Shown here: positions 44,749 to 54,401 of the stretch, piece by piece
Numbering within the stretch: position 1 is the first letter of the stretch
Layout: each line of letters starts with the position of its first letter
DNA from: Alphaproteobacteria bacterium
GTDB lineage: Bacteria > Pseudomonadota > Alphaproteobacteria > Micavibrionales > Micavibrionaceae
DNA length: 64,000 nt
Direction of reading: 5' to 3'
Assembly: GCA_016699735.1 (NCBI GenBank)
Contig: CP065008.1
Coordinates: 496,001 to 560,000 of the forward strand
Notes under the pieces: generated by a model
Seen by the model: the letters and a program-made list of their open reading frames with translations, nothing else
What the model was told of the DNA's origin: nothing
Database searches by the model: none
Translations under genes and position numbers: made by a program

Positions 44749-45369
44749 ATGTATGAAGACAATAACTGGAATGCAGTAACGGGTGACGAACTGGCCGGGT
44801 TTCTGGATCAAATCAACCCGATCGACGGAAAATACCGCACCTCCCCGCAAAGCACACAAGTATTCTGGCGCACCCTTCCCTTTTATGAAACGGTGGCCCT
44901 CATCCGCGTCAAGGATCCGAACTGGGTCAACAAGAAACTCAATATCTATTATCTGACCGACCAGGGCAGCCTGTTCCGTCTGAACGGAACCTCGCCCCCG
45001 ATCCATGAGGTCAACAGCAAGGCACCCGTCAAGCTGAACGAAGCCAACGTGATGGAATATCTGCGCTTCTTCTGTTTCTTCGTCCGCGGCGAGGAAGGCC
45101 CATTCTACATCGCCGAATCCATCGAAGACCCCAATATGCCCAAGGAGATGGACGAGGTCACCCGCTCCGTCATCGAGGGGACCGTTCGCCCCGCCAGCTT
45201 CGAGGGTCTGAACGAACACGGCCATTTCCTCTGCGATGCGGTGGTCTTCTACTCGAACGCCCTCTTTATCGCCAACTTCGCCATCCAGCACACCGGCATG
45301 ATCGAAATGCTGAACGATGAGCCGATCGCGGGCGACCTGAAGGCGAAGATCGAAACCCCGATCGCTTAA
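44749..45369 (+). CDS. Conserved hypothetical protein beside tpsA
   Basis: A 206-residue soluble protein with no signal peptide, no known family. Notable segments are QVFWRTLPFYETVALIRVKD, LNIYYLTDQGSLFRLNG, YLRFFCFFVRGEEGPFYI and LCDAVVFYSNALFIANFAIQ. It lies 207 nt after tpsA on the same strand but beyond its terminator, so it has its own promoter. Position suggests a link to the adhesin or its biogenesis, but that is only proximity. Confidence 0.6.
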   Translation: MYEDNNWNAVTGDELAGFLDQINPIDGKYRTSPQSTQVFWRTLPFYETVALIRVKDPNWVNKKLNIYYLTDQGSLFRLNGTSPPIHEVNSKAPVKLNEANVMEYLRFFCFFVRGEEGPFYIAESIEDPNMPKEMDEVTRSVIEGTVRPASFEGLNEHGHFLCDAVVFYSNALFIANFAIQHTGMIEMLNDEPIAGDLKAKIETPIA

Positions 45370-45438
45370 TCCTCCCGTTTTAGGACAGGACCAATCTTCC
45401 GTTGCCGCGAAAGCGCAGCGGTGCTATAGCCTTGTTCC

Positions 45439-46662
45439 ATGTCCGCTCGAAAAAAATCATCCTCGAAATCCAGCAGGAAAACCTATGACATCGTCATCGT
45501 CGGGGGCGGCCTTGCGGGCCTTTCCCTCTCCTGTTTGCTCGGCGAGACAACAGACCTGACCATCGCCTGCCTCGACCGCGAAAGCGTGGAGCACCATCTC
45601 CAGAACGACTCGCGCACGACCGCCATCTCTTATGGCTCCGGCCAAATTCTGGAACGGGCGGGGATTTGGAAGGCTCTGGAGCCGCTGGGCTGCCCGATCC
45701 GCGATATCCGCATCCTCGACGGCGACACCCCCGTCCTTCTGCAATTCCTGAGCGGTGAAATGCAGGGCCGCTCCTTCGGCTGGATTTTCGCCAACCGCGA
45801 CCTGCGGACCGTCATGCTCAAAAAAATAGCCACCCTCAAAAACGTCAATCACATCGCCCCGGAGCAGGTCACGGGCTTTGAGCCGGACGAAGATCAGGTG
45901 AACATCGACCTGCGTTCGGGCAAAACCCTCAACGCCCGCCTTCTGGTCGGCGCGGACGGGCGCGGCTCCTTTGTGCGCGAGGCTCTCGATATCCCGGTGC
46001 GCGGCTGGGATTACGGCCAGCGGGCGGTCATCTGCAACATCGCCCATGAATTTCCACACGAAAACCGCGCCATCGAGAATTTCTGGCCCGAGGGTCCGTT
46101 CGCCCTCCTGCCCATGAACGACGATCCGCAGGGGCGGCACCTCTCCGCGCTGGTCTTCACCGAACACGGCCCCAAGCGCCGCTCCCTGATGCGCCTGAGC
46201 GACGAGGACTTCCGGCGGGAAGTCGCGGATAAATGCCCCGCCAGCTACGGCAGAATCGAACTCGCCTGCCCGCGCCAGTGTTATCCCCTCTCCCTGATCC
46301 ACGCCGCCCGCTACATCGGCCCACGTACCGCGCTGGTGGCCGACGCCGCCCATGGCATCCATCCCGTTGCGGGGCAGGGGCTGAATCTGGGCTTCCGCGA
46401 TATCGGCGAACTCGGCGCCCTCATTCAACAGGCCGCGGAGCCAGGACAGGATATCGGGGCACCCGAGCTTCTGGAAACCTACCAGCGCCGCCGCCGCCCG
46501 GACAATACGGCCATGATCGCGGTCACCGACGCGCTCGTGCGTCTGTTCTCCAACAATCTGCCCCCCGTGCGCCTCCTGCGCCGCCTAGGGCTGAAGGCCG
46601 TGGCCAAACTCCCCCCCGCCAAGCGTTTTTTCATGGCCAACGCGATGGGCCGAGAAGAGTAA
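45439..46662 (+). CDS. UbiH/UbiF-family FAD-dependent hydroxylase
   Basis: 407 residues. N-terminal dinucleotide motif DIVIVGGGLAGLSLSCLLG, the RTTAISYGSG segment, mid-protein LLVGADGRGSFVRE, and the C-terminal FAD motif ADAAHGIHPVAGQGLNLGFR are all those of flavin hydroxylases of ubiquinone synthesis, which hydroxylate the quinone ring in the membrane. Which ring position it modifies cannot be told. A Lys/Ser-rich N-terminal extension of about 16 residues is present. It precedes rpmH. Confidence 0.88.
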   Translation: MSARKKSSSKSSRKTYDIVIVGGGLAGLSLSCLLGETTDLTIACLDRESVEHHLQNDSRTTAISYGSGQILERAGIWKALEPLGCPIRDIRILDGDTPVLLQFLSGEMQGRSFGWIFANRDLRTVMLKKIATLKNVNHIAPEQVTGFEPDEDQVNIDLRSGKTLNARLLVGADGRGSFVREALDIPVRGWDYGQRAVICNIAHEFPHENRAIENFWPEGPFALLPMNDDPQGRHLSALVFTEHGPKRRSLMRLSDEDFRREVADKCPASYGRIELACPRQCYPLSLIHAARYIGPRTALVADAAHGIHPVAGQGLNLGFRDIGELGALIQQAAEPGQDIGAPELLETYQRRRRPDNTAMIAVTDALVRLFSNNLPPVRLLRRLGLKAVAKLPPAKRFFMANAMGREE

Positions 46663-46702
46663 TCCTTCAAAAAGGCGGGCGAACCCTCTGAACCGACGGG
46701 AT

Positions 46703-46731
46703 TTGACAACCCCCGCCTGAAAGGTTATAAA
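46703..46731 (+). promoter_or_regulatory. Consensus sigma70 promoter of rpmH-rnpA operon
   Basis: TTGACA (46703-46708) and TATAAA (46726-46731) are separated by exactly 17 nt; both match the consensus closely. It lies 71 nt before the rpmH start, the expected place for the strong promoter of this ribosomal-protein operon. Confidence 0.8.
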
Positions 46732-46801
46732 CCAGCTTCTTTTTAAGAAAAGACAGAGATTCCGCCCCTGAAAAGTGGGCCAATAGTTTGAAGGTGAAAA
46801 T

Positions 46802-46936
46802 ATGAAAAGAACATTCCAGCCCAGCCGCATCGTCCGCAAGCGCCGCCATGGCTTCCGCTCACGCATGGCCACGAAGAACGGCCGGATCGTTCTGGCCCGC
46901 CGCCGCTCCAAGGGCCGCAAGCGCCTGAGCGCTTAA
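46802..46936 (+). CDS. rpmH: 50S ribosomal protein bL34
   Basis: A 44-residue highly basic protein: MKRTFQPSRIVRKRRHGFRS through KGRKRLSA, which matches bL34 end to end. It is the first gene of the conserved rpmH-rnpA-yidD-yidC cluster, driven by the promoter at 46703-46731. The gene is short and easily missed. Confidence 0.97.
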   Translation: MKRTFQPSRIVRKRRHGFRSRMATKNGRIVLARRRSKGRKRLSA

Positions 46937-46971
46937 TCAAGGGCGCGGGCCTTGAACGGAGGCTCGCCCTC

Positions 46972-47337
46972 ATGCACGCGACCAGAGAACAACTCAAATC
47001 CTTAAAGACCCTCAAAAAACGTAACGAATTTCTGAAAATGAGAGCGGGCCGGAAGTGGGTGTCGCATGGTCTGATCCTGCAGATTTGCAATAACGACCTC
47101 GGCATTACACGGATCGGCTACACGGTTACAAAAAAAACGGACAAATCCGCCGTAGGCCGCAACCGCATCAAGCGCCGTCTGCGGGCGGTCGCCGCTGACA
47201 TCCTGCCACTTTATGCCCGAACAGGGGTGGATTATGTGCTGATCGGGCGGGAGCAGACCGCAACCCGCCCCTATCATTTGCTGCAGAATGATTTAAAGTG
47301 GTGCCTGCAAAAAACAGGCTACATCAAGGAAGAATGA
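46972..47337 (+). CDS. rnpA: Ribonuclease P protein component
   Basis: A 121-residue basic protein that binds the RNase P RNA and helps it mature tRNA 5' ends. It has the LKSLKTLKKRNEFLKM start and the signature RNRIKRRLRAV. It lies 35 nt after rpmH and 10 nt before yidD. The RNase P RNA gene is not in the window. Confidence 0.93.
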   Translation: MHATREQLKSLKTLKKRNEFLKMRAGRKWVSHGLILQICNNDLGITRIGYTVTKKTDKSAVGRNRIKRRLRAVAADILPLYARTGVDYVLIGREQTATRPYHLLQNDLKWCLQKTGYIKEE

Positions 47338-47347
47338 GCGCTCAGCG

Positions 47348-47647
47348 ATGGACCGGGCATTAACCCGTTTTTTTCAGTGTCTGATCCGTATTTATGCCCT
47401 CGCGGTGTCGCCTCTTATTGGGCGCAACTGCCGCTTTGAGCCGACCTGCTCGTGCTATGCCCACCAAGCTCTGGAGCGGCACGGAACGCTCAAAGGGCTA
47501 TTACTGACTCTCCTGCGCCTGCTTCGCTGTCACCCCTGGTCGAACGCGGATTGGAGCGATCCAGTTCCCGAACGGTTTACACTCCGCTCTCTCTTGCGCT
47601 ATAAACGCCAAGGCCCGACCCGGAGCGGACGGATCGAAATCGAATAA
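47348..47647 (+). CDS. yidD: Membrane protein insertion efficiency factor YidD
   Basis: 99 residues with the family Cys and His motif: IGRNCRFEPTCSCYAHQALE and LLRCHPWSNADWSDPVP. YidD helps YidC insert membrane proteins at the inner-membrane face. It lies between rnpA and yidC as in most bacteria; the C-terminal 20 residues are a basic tail. Confidence 0.93.
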   Translation: MDRALTRFFQCLIRIYALAVSPLIGRNCRFEPTCSCYAHQALERHGTLKGLLLTLLRLLRCHPWSNADWSDPVPERFTLRSLLRYKRQGPTRSGRIEIE

Positions 47648-47671
47648 CACCTACAGGGACGAGCTTTTCCG

Positions 47672-49615
47672 ATGAACAACAAAGAACAAATGCACCCGGA
47701 AGATTTCCGCAATCTCGTTCTTTTTGCGGTTTTGTCCCTGATGCTCTGGTTTGTTTGGGATAATTATATCACCCGTCCCCAGATGGAAAAATTGGAGAAG
47801 GCGAAGAAAGCCAAAGCCGAATTGATCGTCAACGCACCTGAAGTCATGCAGCCTGTGACTTTGATCGAGCGGCAGGATGCGATTGACAAAACCCTGTCCG
47901 AGCGCGTGATTTTCGAAAACGATCATCTGATCGGCTCCCTGCAGCTTAAGGGCGGGCGGATCGACGACGTCAAACTCAAGGATTACTTCCAGACCCTTGA
48001 AAAAAAGGACAAGGTCATTTTGCTCTCCCCGGACCAGACCGAAGGGGCGCGCTATATTGACTATGGCTGGGTCTCTGAGGATAAAAACCTCAAGCTGCCG
48101 GATGCGGAAACGCTCTGGGCCGTCAAGTCCGGCGGCAAGCTTACACCCGGGCAGGCTTTGGTTCTCTCGTGGGACAACAGTCAAGGGGCTGTGTTCGAAA
48201 AGCACATCACGCTTGATGAGACCTACGGCATTAAGATCGAACAAAAAATCACCAATAACACGCAAGCGCCGCTCTCCGTCCTGCCATATGCATTGATCGC
48301 TCAGATTGGCATCCCGAAGGATTTTACCGGGCGCTGGACGGCCTACGAAGGGCCGATCGCCTTTGTCGGCGGGGAACTGGTCCACGCGGATTACGCGCAT
48401 ATGCTCAAGGAACGTAAAATCACGCGGGAGGCTGAAACCGGCTGGATCGGCATCACCGATAAGTACTGGCACACCGCGCTGGTGCCCACGCAGGCGCTGA
48501 ACGTCAAGTACCGTTTCCTGTTAACACCCGACCCGATCCACCCGGAGATGAATCGCTATCAGACGGATTTTACGGGAAGTCCCAAGACTATCGGCGCGGG
48601 GCAGACCTTGGGCAGCGATTTCAATCTCTATCTGGGAACAAAAAAGCTTTCGGCATTGGAGCAATATGAAGCGGAGTTTAAGGTCGCAAACTTCGACTTG
48701 GCCGTGGATTTCGGCTGGTTCTGGTTCTTCACCTACCCGTTCTACTGGGCGCTGCATTTCCTTGGCCTGTGGGCGGGCAATATGGGCGTCGGGATCGTCC
48801 TCCTGACGATACTCCTTCGCACGGCCGTTTTTCCCTTGACGAAGACAACCTTTCACTCCTTTGCCAAGATGCGCGTGGTCCAACCCCAGATCGTCGAAAT
48901 ACGCGATAAATTCGGCAACGACAAGGAGCGGATGCAGCAAGAGATCGTTGAGCTTTACCGCAAAAACGGCGTCAACCCGCTTTCGGGCTGTCTGCCCGCT
49001 TTGGTCCAGATTCCGATTTTCTTTGCGCTGTATAAAATCATATTGGTTTCAATAGAATTACGTCATGCGCCCTTCTTCGGCTGGATTCAGGATCTCTCCG
49101 CCCCTGATCCAACCTCGGTCTTTAACCTTTTCGGCTTGATCCCCTGGACACCGCCGCATGCCCTGATGATTGGTGTCTGGCCGTGCCTGATGCTCGGTGT
49201 CATGCTGATCCAGAAACGCCTGACCCCGCCGCCGCAGGATCCCATCCAGCGCGATATGCGGAATTACTTTCCCTTCATCATCACTTACATCATGGCGCAG
49301 TTTGCTTCAGGTCTCGTTGTGTACTGGACGTTCAGCGGCCTCCTCTCGGCGATGCAGCAGGCCTACATTATGAAGTCAGTCGGCGTGCCGATCCATCTGT
49401 TCAGCAAGGACGAGGCCGAGAAGGAACTGGAAAAGAAAGTCGAGGAAGGCCCGGAGGCCCATCCCTTGATCGACATGGCGGAGCAGGACGCAGAACAAGC
49501 GCTGTTCGGTGAGGAAAACGAAACGCCCTCGGTTCTGCCCGGACCCGGCGACGAAGGCGGATCGAACGTGGTTTCACTGAAACCGCCCAGGCCGAAAAAG
49601 AAAAAGAAGAAATAG
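47672..49615 (+). CDS. yidC: Membrane protein insertase YidC
   Basis: 647 residues. N-terminal anchor (NLVLFAVLSLMLWFVWDNYI), large periplasmic P1 domain (about 75-345), then the conserved five-helix insertase core (DFGWFWFFTYPFYWALHFLG, KMRVVQPQIVEIRDKFG, GCLPALVQIPIFFALYKIIL). The C-terminal tail is Lys-rich (RPKKKKKK), as in ribosome-binding variants. It inserts and folds inner-membrane proteins alone or with SecYEG. Confidence 0.97.
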   Translation: MNNKEQMHPEDFRNLVLFAVLSLMLWFVWDNYITRPQMEKLEKAKKAKAELIVNAPEVMQPVTLIERQDAIDKTLSERVIFENDHLIGSLQLKGGRIDDVKLKDYFQTLEKKDKVILLSPDQTEGARYIDYGWVSEDKNLKLPDAETLWAVKSGGKLTPGQALVLSWDNSQGAVFEKHITLDETYGIKIEQKITNNTQAPLSVLPYALIAQIGIPKDFTGRWTAYEGPIAFVGGELVHADYAHMLKERKITREAETGWIGITDKYWHTALVPTQALNVKYRFLLTPDPIHPEMNRYQTDFTGSPKTIGAGQTLGSDFNLYLGTKKLSALEQYEAEFKVANFDLAVDFGWFWFFTYPFYWALHFLGLWAGNMGVGIVLLTILLRTAVFPLTKTTFHSFAKMRVVQPQIVEIRDKFGNDKERMQQEIVELYRKNGVNPLSGCLPALVQIPIFFALYKIILVSIELRHAPFFGWIQDLSAPDPTSVFNLFGLIPWTPPHALMIGVWPCLMLGVMLIQKRLTPPPQDPIQRDMRNYFPFIITYIMAQFASGLVVYWTFSGLLSAMQQAYIMKSVGVPIHLFSKDEAEKELEKKVEEGPEAHPLIDMAEQDAEQALFGEENETPSVLPGPGDEGGSNVVSLKPPRPKKKKKK

Positions 49616-49644
49616 CGGCTACCCAAAGATAAGGCATCAGATAT

Positions 49645-50280
49645 ATGCAGCAGCCATTCACCGACCAGCAGATCGAGGCGGCGCGGATTCTCTTTTCCGG
49701 CCCCTGCGACTTCATGCTCGGCGTCGCGGGATTGGAGCAGTTGCCGGAGACGGACCGACCCGAAGTGGCCTTCGCCGGCCGTTCGAACGTCGGTAAATCC
49801 TCCCTTGTGAACGCTCTGACCGGACGCAAGACACTCGCCCGCACGTCAAACACACCGGGCCGCACACAGCAGCTCAATTTCTTCAACCTCGGCGATGCGC
49901 TGAACCTCGTCGATATGCCGGGTTACGGTTATGCCAAGGTGTCGAAAACCCAGATCGCGGACTGGACGAAACTGATTTTTAAATATCTGCGCGGCCGCGC
50001 GAATTTACGCTGCGTGTTCGTGCTGGTCGATGCCCGCCACGGCCTGAAGGACAGCGACGGGGAGTTGATGGATATGCTCGATGAGGCCGCCGTGTCTTAC
50101 CGCGTTGTCCTGACCAAGATCGACAAGATCAAGGATCAGGAACGCGAGACAACAGCGCAGGAAACTCTGGCCGCCCTGAGCAAGCGCGCCGCCGCCTTTC
50201 CCGGAATTTCCCTGACCAGCGCGGAAAAGGGAACGGGAATCCCCGATCTCCGGGCTGTGATTGCGGGTTATGCCGGATAA
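49645..50280 (+). CDS. engB: Ribosome-biogenesis GTPase YihA/EngB
   Basis: 211 residues. The GTPase motifs are G1 GRSNVGKSSLVNAL, G3 DMPGYGYAK, G4 TKIDK and G5 TSAEKGTGI. EngB helps assemble the 50S subunit and is essential in many bacteria. It lies 29 nt after yidC, a conserved neighbour pair in alphaproteobacteria. Confidence 0.95.
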   Translation: MQQPFTDQQIEAARILFSGPCDFMLGVAGLEQLPETDRPEVAFAGRSNVGKSSLVNALTGRKTLARTSNTPGRTQQLNFFNLGDALNLVDMPGYGYAKVSKTQIADWTKLIFKYLRGRANLRCVFVLVDARHGLKDSDGELMDMLDEAAVSYRVVLTKIDKIKDQERETTAQETLAALSKRAAAFPGISLTSAEKGTGIPDLRAVIAGYAG

Positions 50281-50402
50281 CGGAAGATTATCCACAACAA
50301 ACGTTCACTCTTTGTTTCCTTTTTCGCAAAGCTTGTGTAGGATGGGGGCAGGGAATCGAATCTCTCTCCCGGACCGATAGACAATTAAATCAAACGGACA
50401 CC

Positions 50403-51674
50403 ATGGACTCCTTCGCGCAACAGATCGCCCGCCTGCAGGAAATAATGAACGCGCATCCCGAAATCGGGATGGCGGTCGGTGGCTTCGGCCTCGGACTTGT
50501 GATCGCCAGCCTGTTCGCGCTTCTCTCGCGCCAGAAACTTCTAGCCCGCGCCATTTCCGCAGAGGCGCAGTTGGAGGCGCAGAAGGACGCCCTGCAGCAG
50601 GCCGGGGAAATCCTCGACCAGCGGTTCCGCGTCGCCGCGCAGGATGCGCTGATGACCAGCAACGAACAATTCCTGCAACTCGCCCGCGAACGCCTCGGCG
50701 CCCAGCAGACCGAAAGCGCCCACGATCTCGAAAAACGTCAGAAGGCCATCGCCGAACTCATCAATCCGGTGCAAGAACACCTCAAGGCGCTCTCCGGCGC
50801 GATCGAGCAGGTCAAGGGCACGGACCTCGCCCTGCGCGAAGACCTCAAAAACCTGGGCCGCGAAACCGCGAAGCTGGTCGGCGCATTGCGCGACCCGTCC
50901 GCGCAGGGACTCTGGGGCGAATTCATCCTCGAAGGGGTTCTGGATAAATCCGGCCTGATCAAGGGAGTCCATTACGAAACGCAGGTCACAATCCATTCCG
51001 AAACGGGACGCCAGCGGCCCGATGCCGTCATTCGGATGCAGGACGGATTCAACATCATCGTGGATGCCAAGGCGCCCATCAACGAATTCGTCCAGCGCCT
51101 CTCCGAAGATCTGAGCGCGGAGGAAACGCAAGCCGTCATGCATAACCTCGCCCGTCAGGTGCGCGAACACGTCAAGGCGCTGGGCGGTAAAACCTATTGG
51201 GAGAATATCGAAAGCCCGGATTTCACCGTCATGTTCCTGCCCTCCGAGCATCTCTATTCCATGGCTCTGCGCGCTGATCCCTCCCTTGTTGAATACGCCG
51301 CGCAGAAGGACGTCATCATCGCCTCCCCGACTCTCCTGATGTCCCTGCTGCGGGTTGTCTCGCTGAGCTGGCGGCAGGTCGAACTGGCCCAGAACGCGCA
51401 GGAGATTTCCGAGCGCGGTCTTGATCTCTATAAGCGCCTCGTGACCTTCTCCGGCCATATGGAGAAAATCGGCAAAGGACTGAAAAACGCGCTGGAGGGT
51501 TATAACTTCGCGGTCGGCTCCCTGGAACGCAACGTCCTGCCCGCCGCCCGCAAGTTTAAAGACCTGCAGCGCCAGACCCACGGCGCCGAACTGCCCGCCT
51601 TCGAGCCGCAGGACGACAATATCCGCCACCTGACCCTCGCCGCCGAGGACGAGCCGGAAAAGAAGCGGGCGTAA
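50403..51674 (+). CDS. rmuC: DNA recombination protein RmuC family
   Basis: 423 residues. A membrane anchor near the N-terminus (GFGLGLVIASLFALLSR) is followed by a long coiled coil (about 40-150) and the conserved RmuC nuclease-like domain: LVGALRDPSAQGLWGEFILE, YETQVTIHSETGRQRPDAVI, IIVDAKAPINEFVQ. RmuC limits inversions at repeats and acts in some anti-phage contexts; its exact reaction is not settled. It lies between engB and def. Confidence 0.9.
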   Translation: MDSFAQQIARLQEIMNAHPEIGMAVGGFGLGLVIASLFALLSRQKLLARAISAEAQLEAQKDALQQAGEILDQRFRVAAQDALMTSNEQFLQLARERLGAQQTESAHDLEKRQKAIAELINPVQEHLKALSGAIEQVKGTDLALREDLKNLGRETAKLVGALRDPSAQGLWGEFILEGVLDKSGLIKGVHYETQVTIHSETGRQRPDAVIRMQDGFNIIVDAKAPINEFVQRLSEDLSAEETQAVMHNLARQVREHVKALGGKTYWENIESPDFTVMFLPSEHLYSMALRADPSLVEYAAQKDVIIASPTLLMSLLRVVSLSWRQVELAQNAQEISERGLDLYKRLVTFSGHMEKIGKGLKNALEGYNFAVGSLERNVLPAARKFKDLQRQTHGAELPAFEPQDDNIRHLTLAAEDEPEKKRA

Positions 51675-51744
51675 CGCCTTCTATTCCGGCCTTTTCCCCG
51701 CGAATTCTTGACCTTAAAGGCAAAAACCGATACGTCTTTTCCCC

Positions 51745-52287
51745 ATGACCACGATCAAAACCTATGAAATCATCACGGTCCCCGACCCGGTCCTGCGCGA
51801 AACCGCGCAGCCCGTCAGCCGCATGGACGACGCCATCCGCAAACAGATGGACCGGATGCTCCAGACCATGTACGACGCGCCGGGCATCGGCCTTGCTGCC
51901 AATCAGGTGGGGCTTCTCAACCGCGTGCTGGTGATGGACCTCAGCAAGCGCGAGGAAAAGGAAACCGGCAAAAGTAATCAGGTGCCGATCTTCATGGCCA
52001 ACCCGGAAGTGATCTGGGAATCCGAGGAAATCAGCGTTCTGGAAGAGGGCTGCCTCTCGATCCCGCAGCAATACGCCGAAGTCGAGCGCCCCGCGCAGGT
52101 GCGCGTCAAATATATCGACTACCACGGCAAGGAGGCGGAACTGACCGCCGAAGGCCTGCTCTCCCATTGCGTCCAGCACGAAATCGACCACCTGAACGGC
52201 GTTCTGTTCGTGGATTATCTTTCCCGCCTCAAGCGCAACATGATGCTCCGCAAGGTCGAGAAAATGAAAAAGCAGCAGGTTCTGTGA
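51745..52287 (+). CDS. def: Peptide deformylase
   Basis: Removes the N-formyl group from nascent proteins. 180 residues with all three motifs: motif 1 GIGLAANQVG, motif 2 EEGCLSIP (metal Cys) and motif 3 QHEIDHLNGVLF (two metal His and the catalytic Glu). Its TGA overlaps the fmt start (TGATG), so def and fmt are translationally coupled. Confidence 0.97.
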   Translation: MTTIKTYEIITVPDPVLRETAQPVSRMDDAIRKQMDRMLQTMYDAPGIGLAANQVGLLNRVLVMDLSKREEKETGKSNQVPIFMANPEVIWESEEISVLEEGCLSIPQQYAEVERPAQVRVKYIDYHGKEAELTAEGLLSHCVQHEIDHLNGVLFVDYLSRLKRNMMLRKVEKMKKQQVL

Positions 52288-53228
52288 TGGACAAACCCCT
52301 GCGGCTCGCCTTCATGGGAACGCCCGCTTTCGCCGTTCCCGCCCTTGAGGCGATTGTGAACAGCCATCACAAAGTCGCCTGCGTCTATTCCCAGCCGCCG
52401 CGCCCGAAGGGAAGAGGAAATAAAATCCAGCCCTCCCCCGTCCACGCCTTCGCGGAGGAACGCGGCATCCCCGTCTACACGCCCGTCAGCCTCAAGAAGG
52501 CGGACATCCAGAAGGAATTCGCCGCGCATCAACTGGATATCGCCGTGGTCGCCGCTTACGGTTTGATCCTGCCTAAGGAAATATTGCAGACACCAAAATA
52601 TGGCTGCCTGAATATCCACGCCTCGCTTCTGCCGCGCTGGCGCGGCGCATCGCCGATTCAACGCGCCATCTGGGAGGGCGATAAATATAGCGGTATTACG
52701 ATCATGCAGATGGACGAGGGGCTGGATACCGGCCCGATGATCGACCACACCTCTATCCCGCTCAAAGACGACATGACGGTCGCGTCCCTCCAGGACTCTC
52801 TCGCCAAAATGGGCGGAGAGCTGATTGTAAAGGTTCTGAATAAACTGGCGAAGGAGGGCGAATTGAAATCAACGCCTCAGGATAACGCCAAGGCGACATA
52901 CGCTCATCTTCTGAAAAAGGAAGACGGAAAAATCGACTGGCAGAAGGATGCGGCATCCATCGACCGCCAGATCCGCGCCCTCAATCCGTGGCCGGGGACA
53001 TGGACGGAATGTGGCGAGCGGAGATTTAAAATTATCTCCGCCCACAAGACGAAGCAGACGACGAAAGAAAAGCCGGGAACCATCATCGACCGCCTCGGCG
53101 ATGTTTCCTGCGGTAAGGGCACCGTCCTCAAAATCCAAAAACTCCAGCCCGACGGCAAGCAGGCGATGGACTTTATCTCCGCCCTCAATGGCGGTTATAT
53201 CGGCGATCAGTCGAAGGTTTTTAAATAA
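52287..53228 (+). CDS. fmt: Methionyl-tRNA formyltransferase
   Basis: 313 residues. Transfers formyl from 10-formyl-THF to initiator Met-tRNA. Features are LAFMGTPAFAVPALEAI, VVAAYGLILPKEIL, and the hallmark GCLNIHASLLPRWRGASPIQ with the catalytic Asn/His. The start (ATG in TGATG) is coupled to def, the opposite-acting enzyme of the same cycle. Confidence 0.97.
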   Translation: MDKPLRLAFMGTPAFAVPALEAIVNSHHKVACVYSQPPRPKGRGNKIQPSPVHAFAEERGIPVYTPVSLKKADIQKEFAAHQLDIAVVAAYGLILPKEILQTPKYGCLNIHASLLPRWRGASPIQRAIWEGDKYSGITIMQMDEGLDTGPMIDHTSIPLKDDMTVASLQDSLAKMGGELIVKVLNKLAKEGELKSTPQDNAKATYAHLLKKEDGKIDWQKDAASIDRQIRALNPWPGTWTECGERRFKIISAHKTKQTTKEKPGTIIDRLGDVSCGKGTVLKIQKLQPDGKQAMDFISALNGGYIGDQSKVFK

Positions 53229-53236
53229 GGCCGCCG

Positions 53237-54007
53237 ATGCCCACGCGCTGGAAATTCACGATTGAATATGACGGCAGCGGATTTTCCGGCTGGCAGCGGC
53301 AGGAGGAGGGCATCCCGACCGTCCAGAACGCTATCGAGCAGGCGATCAAAGCCTTCAGCGGCCAGAGCGTGACCCTTCATGTCGCGGGCCGCACCGACGC
53401 GGGCGTCCATGCAAGGGGGCAGGTCGCGCACGTCGATTTGGAGGAGTTCTCAAAGAAGATGGAACCCTTCGAGGTGGCCAAGGCGATCAACGCGCTTCTG
53501 CGCCCGCAGGCGGTCAGCATCCTGCAGGCCGAGCCCGTTGCGCCGGATTTCGAGGCGCGCTACCACGCGAAAAGCAAGACCTACCGCTATCGCATCATTA
53601 ACCGTTATCCGCCGTTGGCGCTGGATCGGGACTTGGCCTGGAATATCAAAAAGCCGCTCGATGTCGCCGCCATGCGCGAAGGCGCAAAGCTTCTGATTGG
53701 CCATCACGATTTTTCCACCTTCCGCGATGCGGAGTGTCAGGCGGCCTCCCCCGAGAAAACCCTCGATAAAATCGAGATCACGGATCGTGAGTATGACTCT
53801 TGCGGCGGACGGGAAATTTTTTTTGAATTGAAGGCCCGCTCCTTTCTTCACCACATGGTGCGTAATATCGCAGGAACGCTCTCTTTGGTCGGCGAAGGGA
53901 AATGGAAGCCGCAAGACGTCAAGAAGGCTTTGGACACCAGAGATCGAACGAAAGGCGGACCCACGGCCCCCGCTTACGGGCTTTATCTCATGCGTGTGGA
54001 GTATTGA
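53237..54007 (+). CDS. truA: tRNA pseudouridine synthase A
   Basis: 256 residues. Makes pseudouridine at positions 38-40 of tRNA. Catalytic Asp is in VAGRTDAGVHARGQVAHVD; the family motif KTYRYRIINRYPP and FLHHMVRNIAGTL are present. It lies 8 nt after fmt. The next small gene starts 2 nt after its stop. Confidence 0.96.
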   Translation: MPTRWKFTIEYDGSGFSGWQRQEEGIPTVQNAIEQAIKAFSGQSVTLHVAGRTDAGVHARGQVAHVDLEEFSKKMEPFEVAKAINALLRPQAVSILQAEPVAPDFEARYHAKSKTYRYRIINRYPPLALDRDLAWNIKKPLDVAAMREGAKLLIGHHDFSTFRDAECQAASPEKTLDKIEITDREYDSCGGREIFFELKARSFLHHMVRNIAGTLSLVGEGKWKPQDVKKALDTRDRTKGGPTAPAYGLYLMRVEY

Positions 54008-54009
54008 GC

Positions 54010-54333
54010 ATGAAATGGCTGGACACCTATCGCCTGACGGTTTTTGTACCCGAAGAGGCGCTTGAGAGTTTTGTTAAAGCCGTCAGCCCGAAAATTCCAG
54101 CCTTTCTTGGAAATTACGATCATGTCTGCTGGTGGTCGGAGCGGGGGACCGAGCAGAGCCGTGAGAGCGTGCAGGGCAAGATCGAAAGGGTGCCGTGCGT
54201 GAAATTTGAATGTTCCCTGCCGAAGGATACCAACCTGCTCGAACGTTTTATTGAGGAAAGAGTAAGGCCCGCGCACCCGTGGAAGGAGCCGGTGATCCTG
54301 ATCGCAGAATATAAAATTATGAAAAACAAATGA
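54010..54333 (+). CDS. YqfO/NIF3-associated CutA-like small protein
   Basis: 107 residues. The opening YRLTVFVPEEALESFVKAVS followed by PAFLGNYDHVCWWSERGTEQ is that of the small alpha/beta domain inserted in NIF3/YqfO proteins, which also occurs alone. Its function is not known. It lies 2 nt after truA and overlaps a possible start of the next gene by 4 nt, so it belongs to the truA operon. Confidence 0.75.
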   Translation: MKWLDTYRLTVFVPEEALESFVKAVSPKIPAFLGNYDHVCWWSERGTEQSRESVQGKIERVPCVKFECSLPKDTNLLERFIEERVRPAHPWKEPVILIAEYKIMKNK

Positions 54334-54401
54334 GTCGGGAATTGTTTTTTACTGGCCGATCCGATATGAATGAAGAACCACCCCAAAACAGGATGAACCC
54401 C

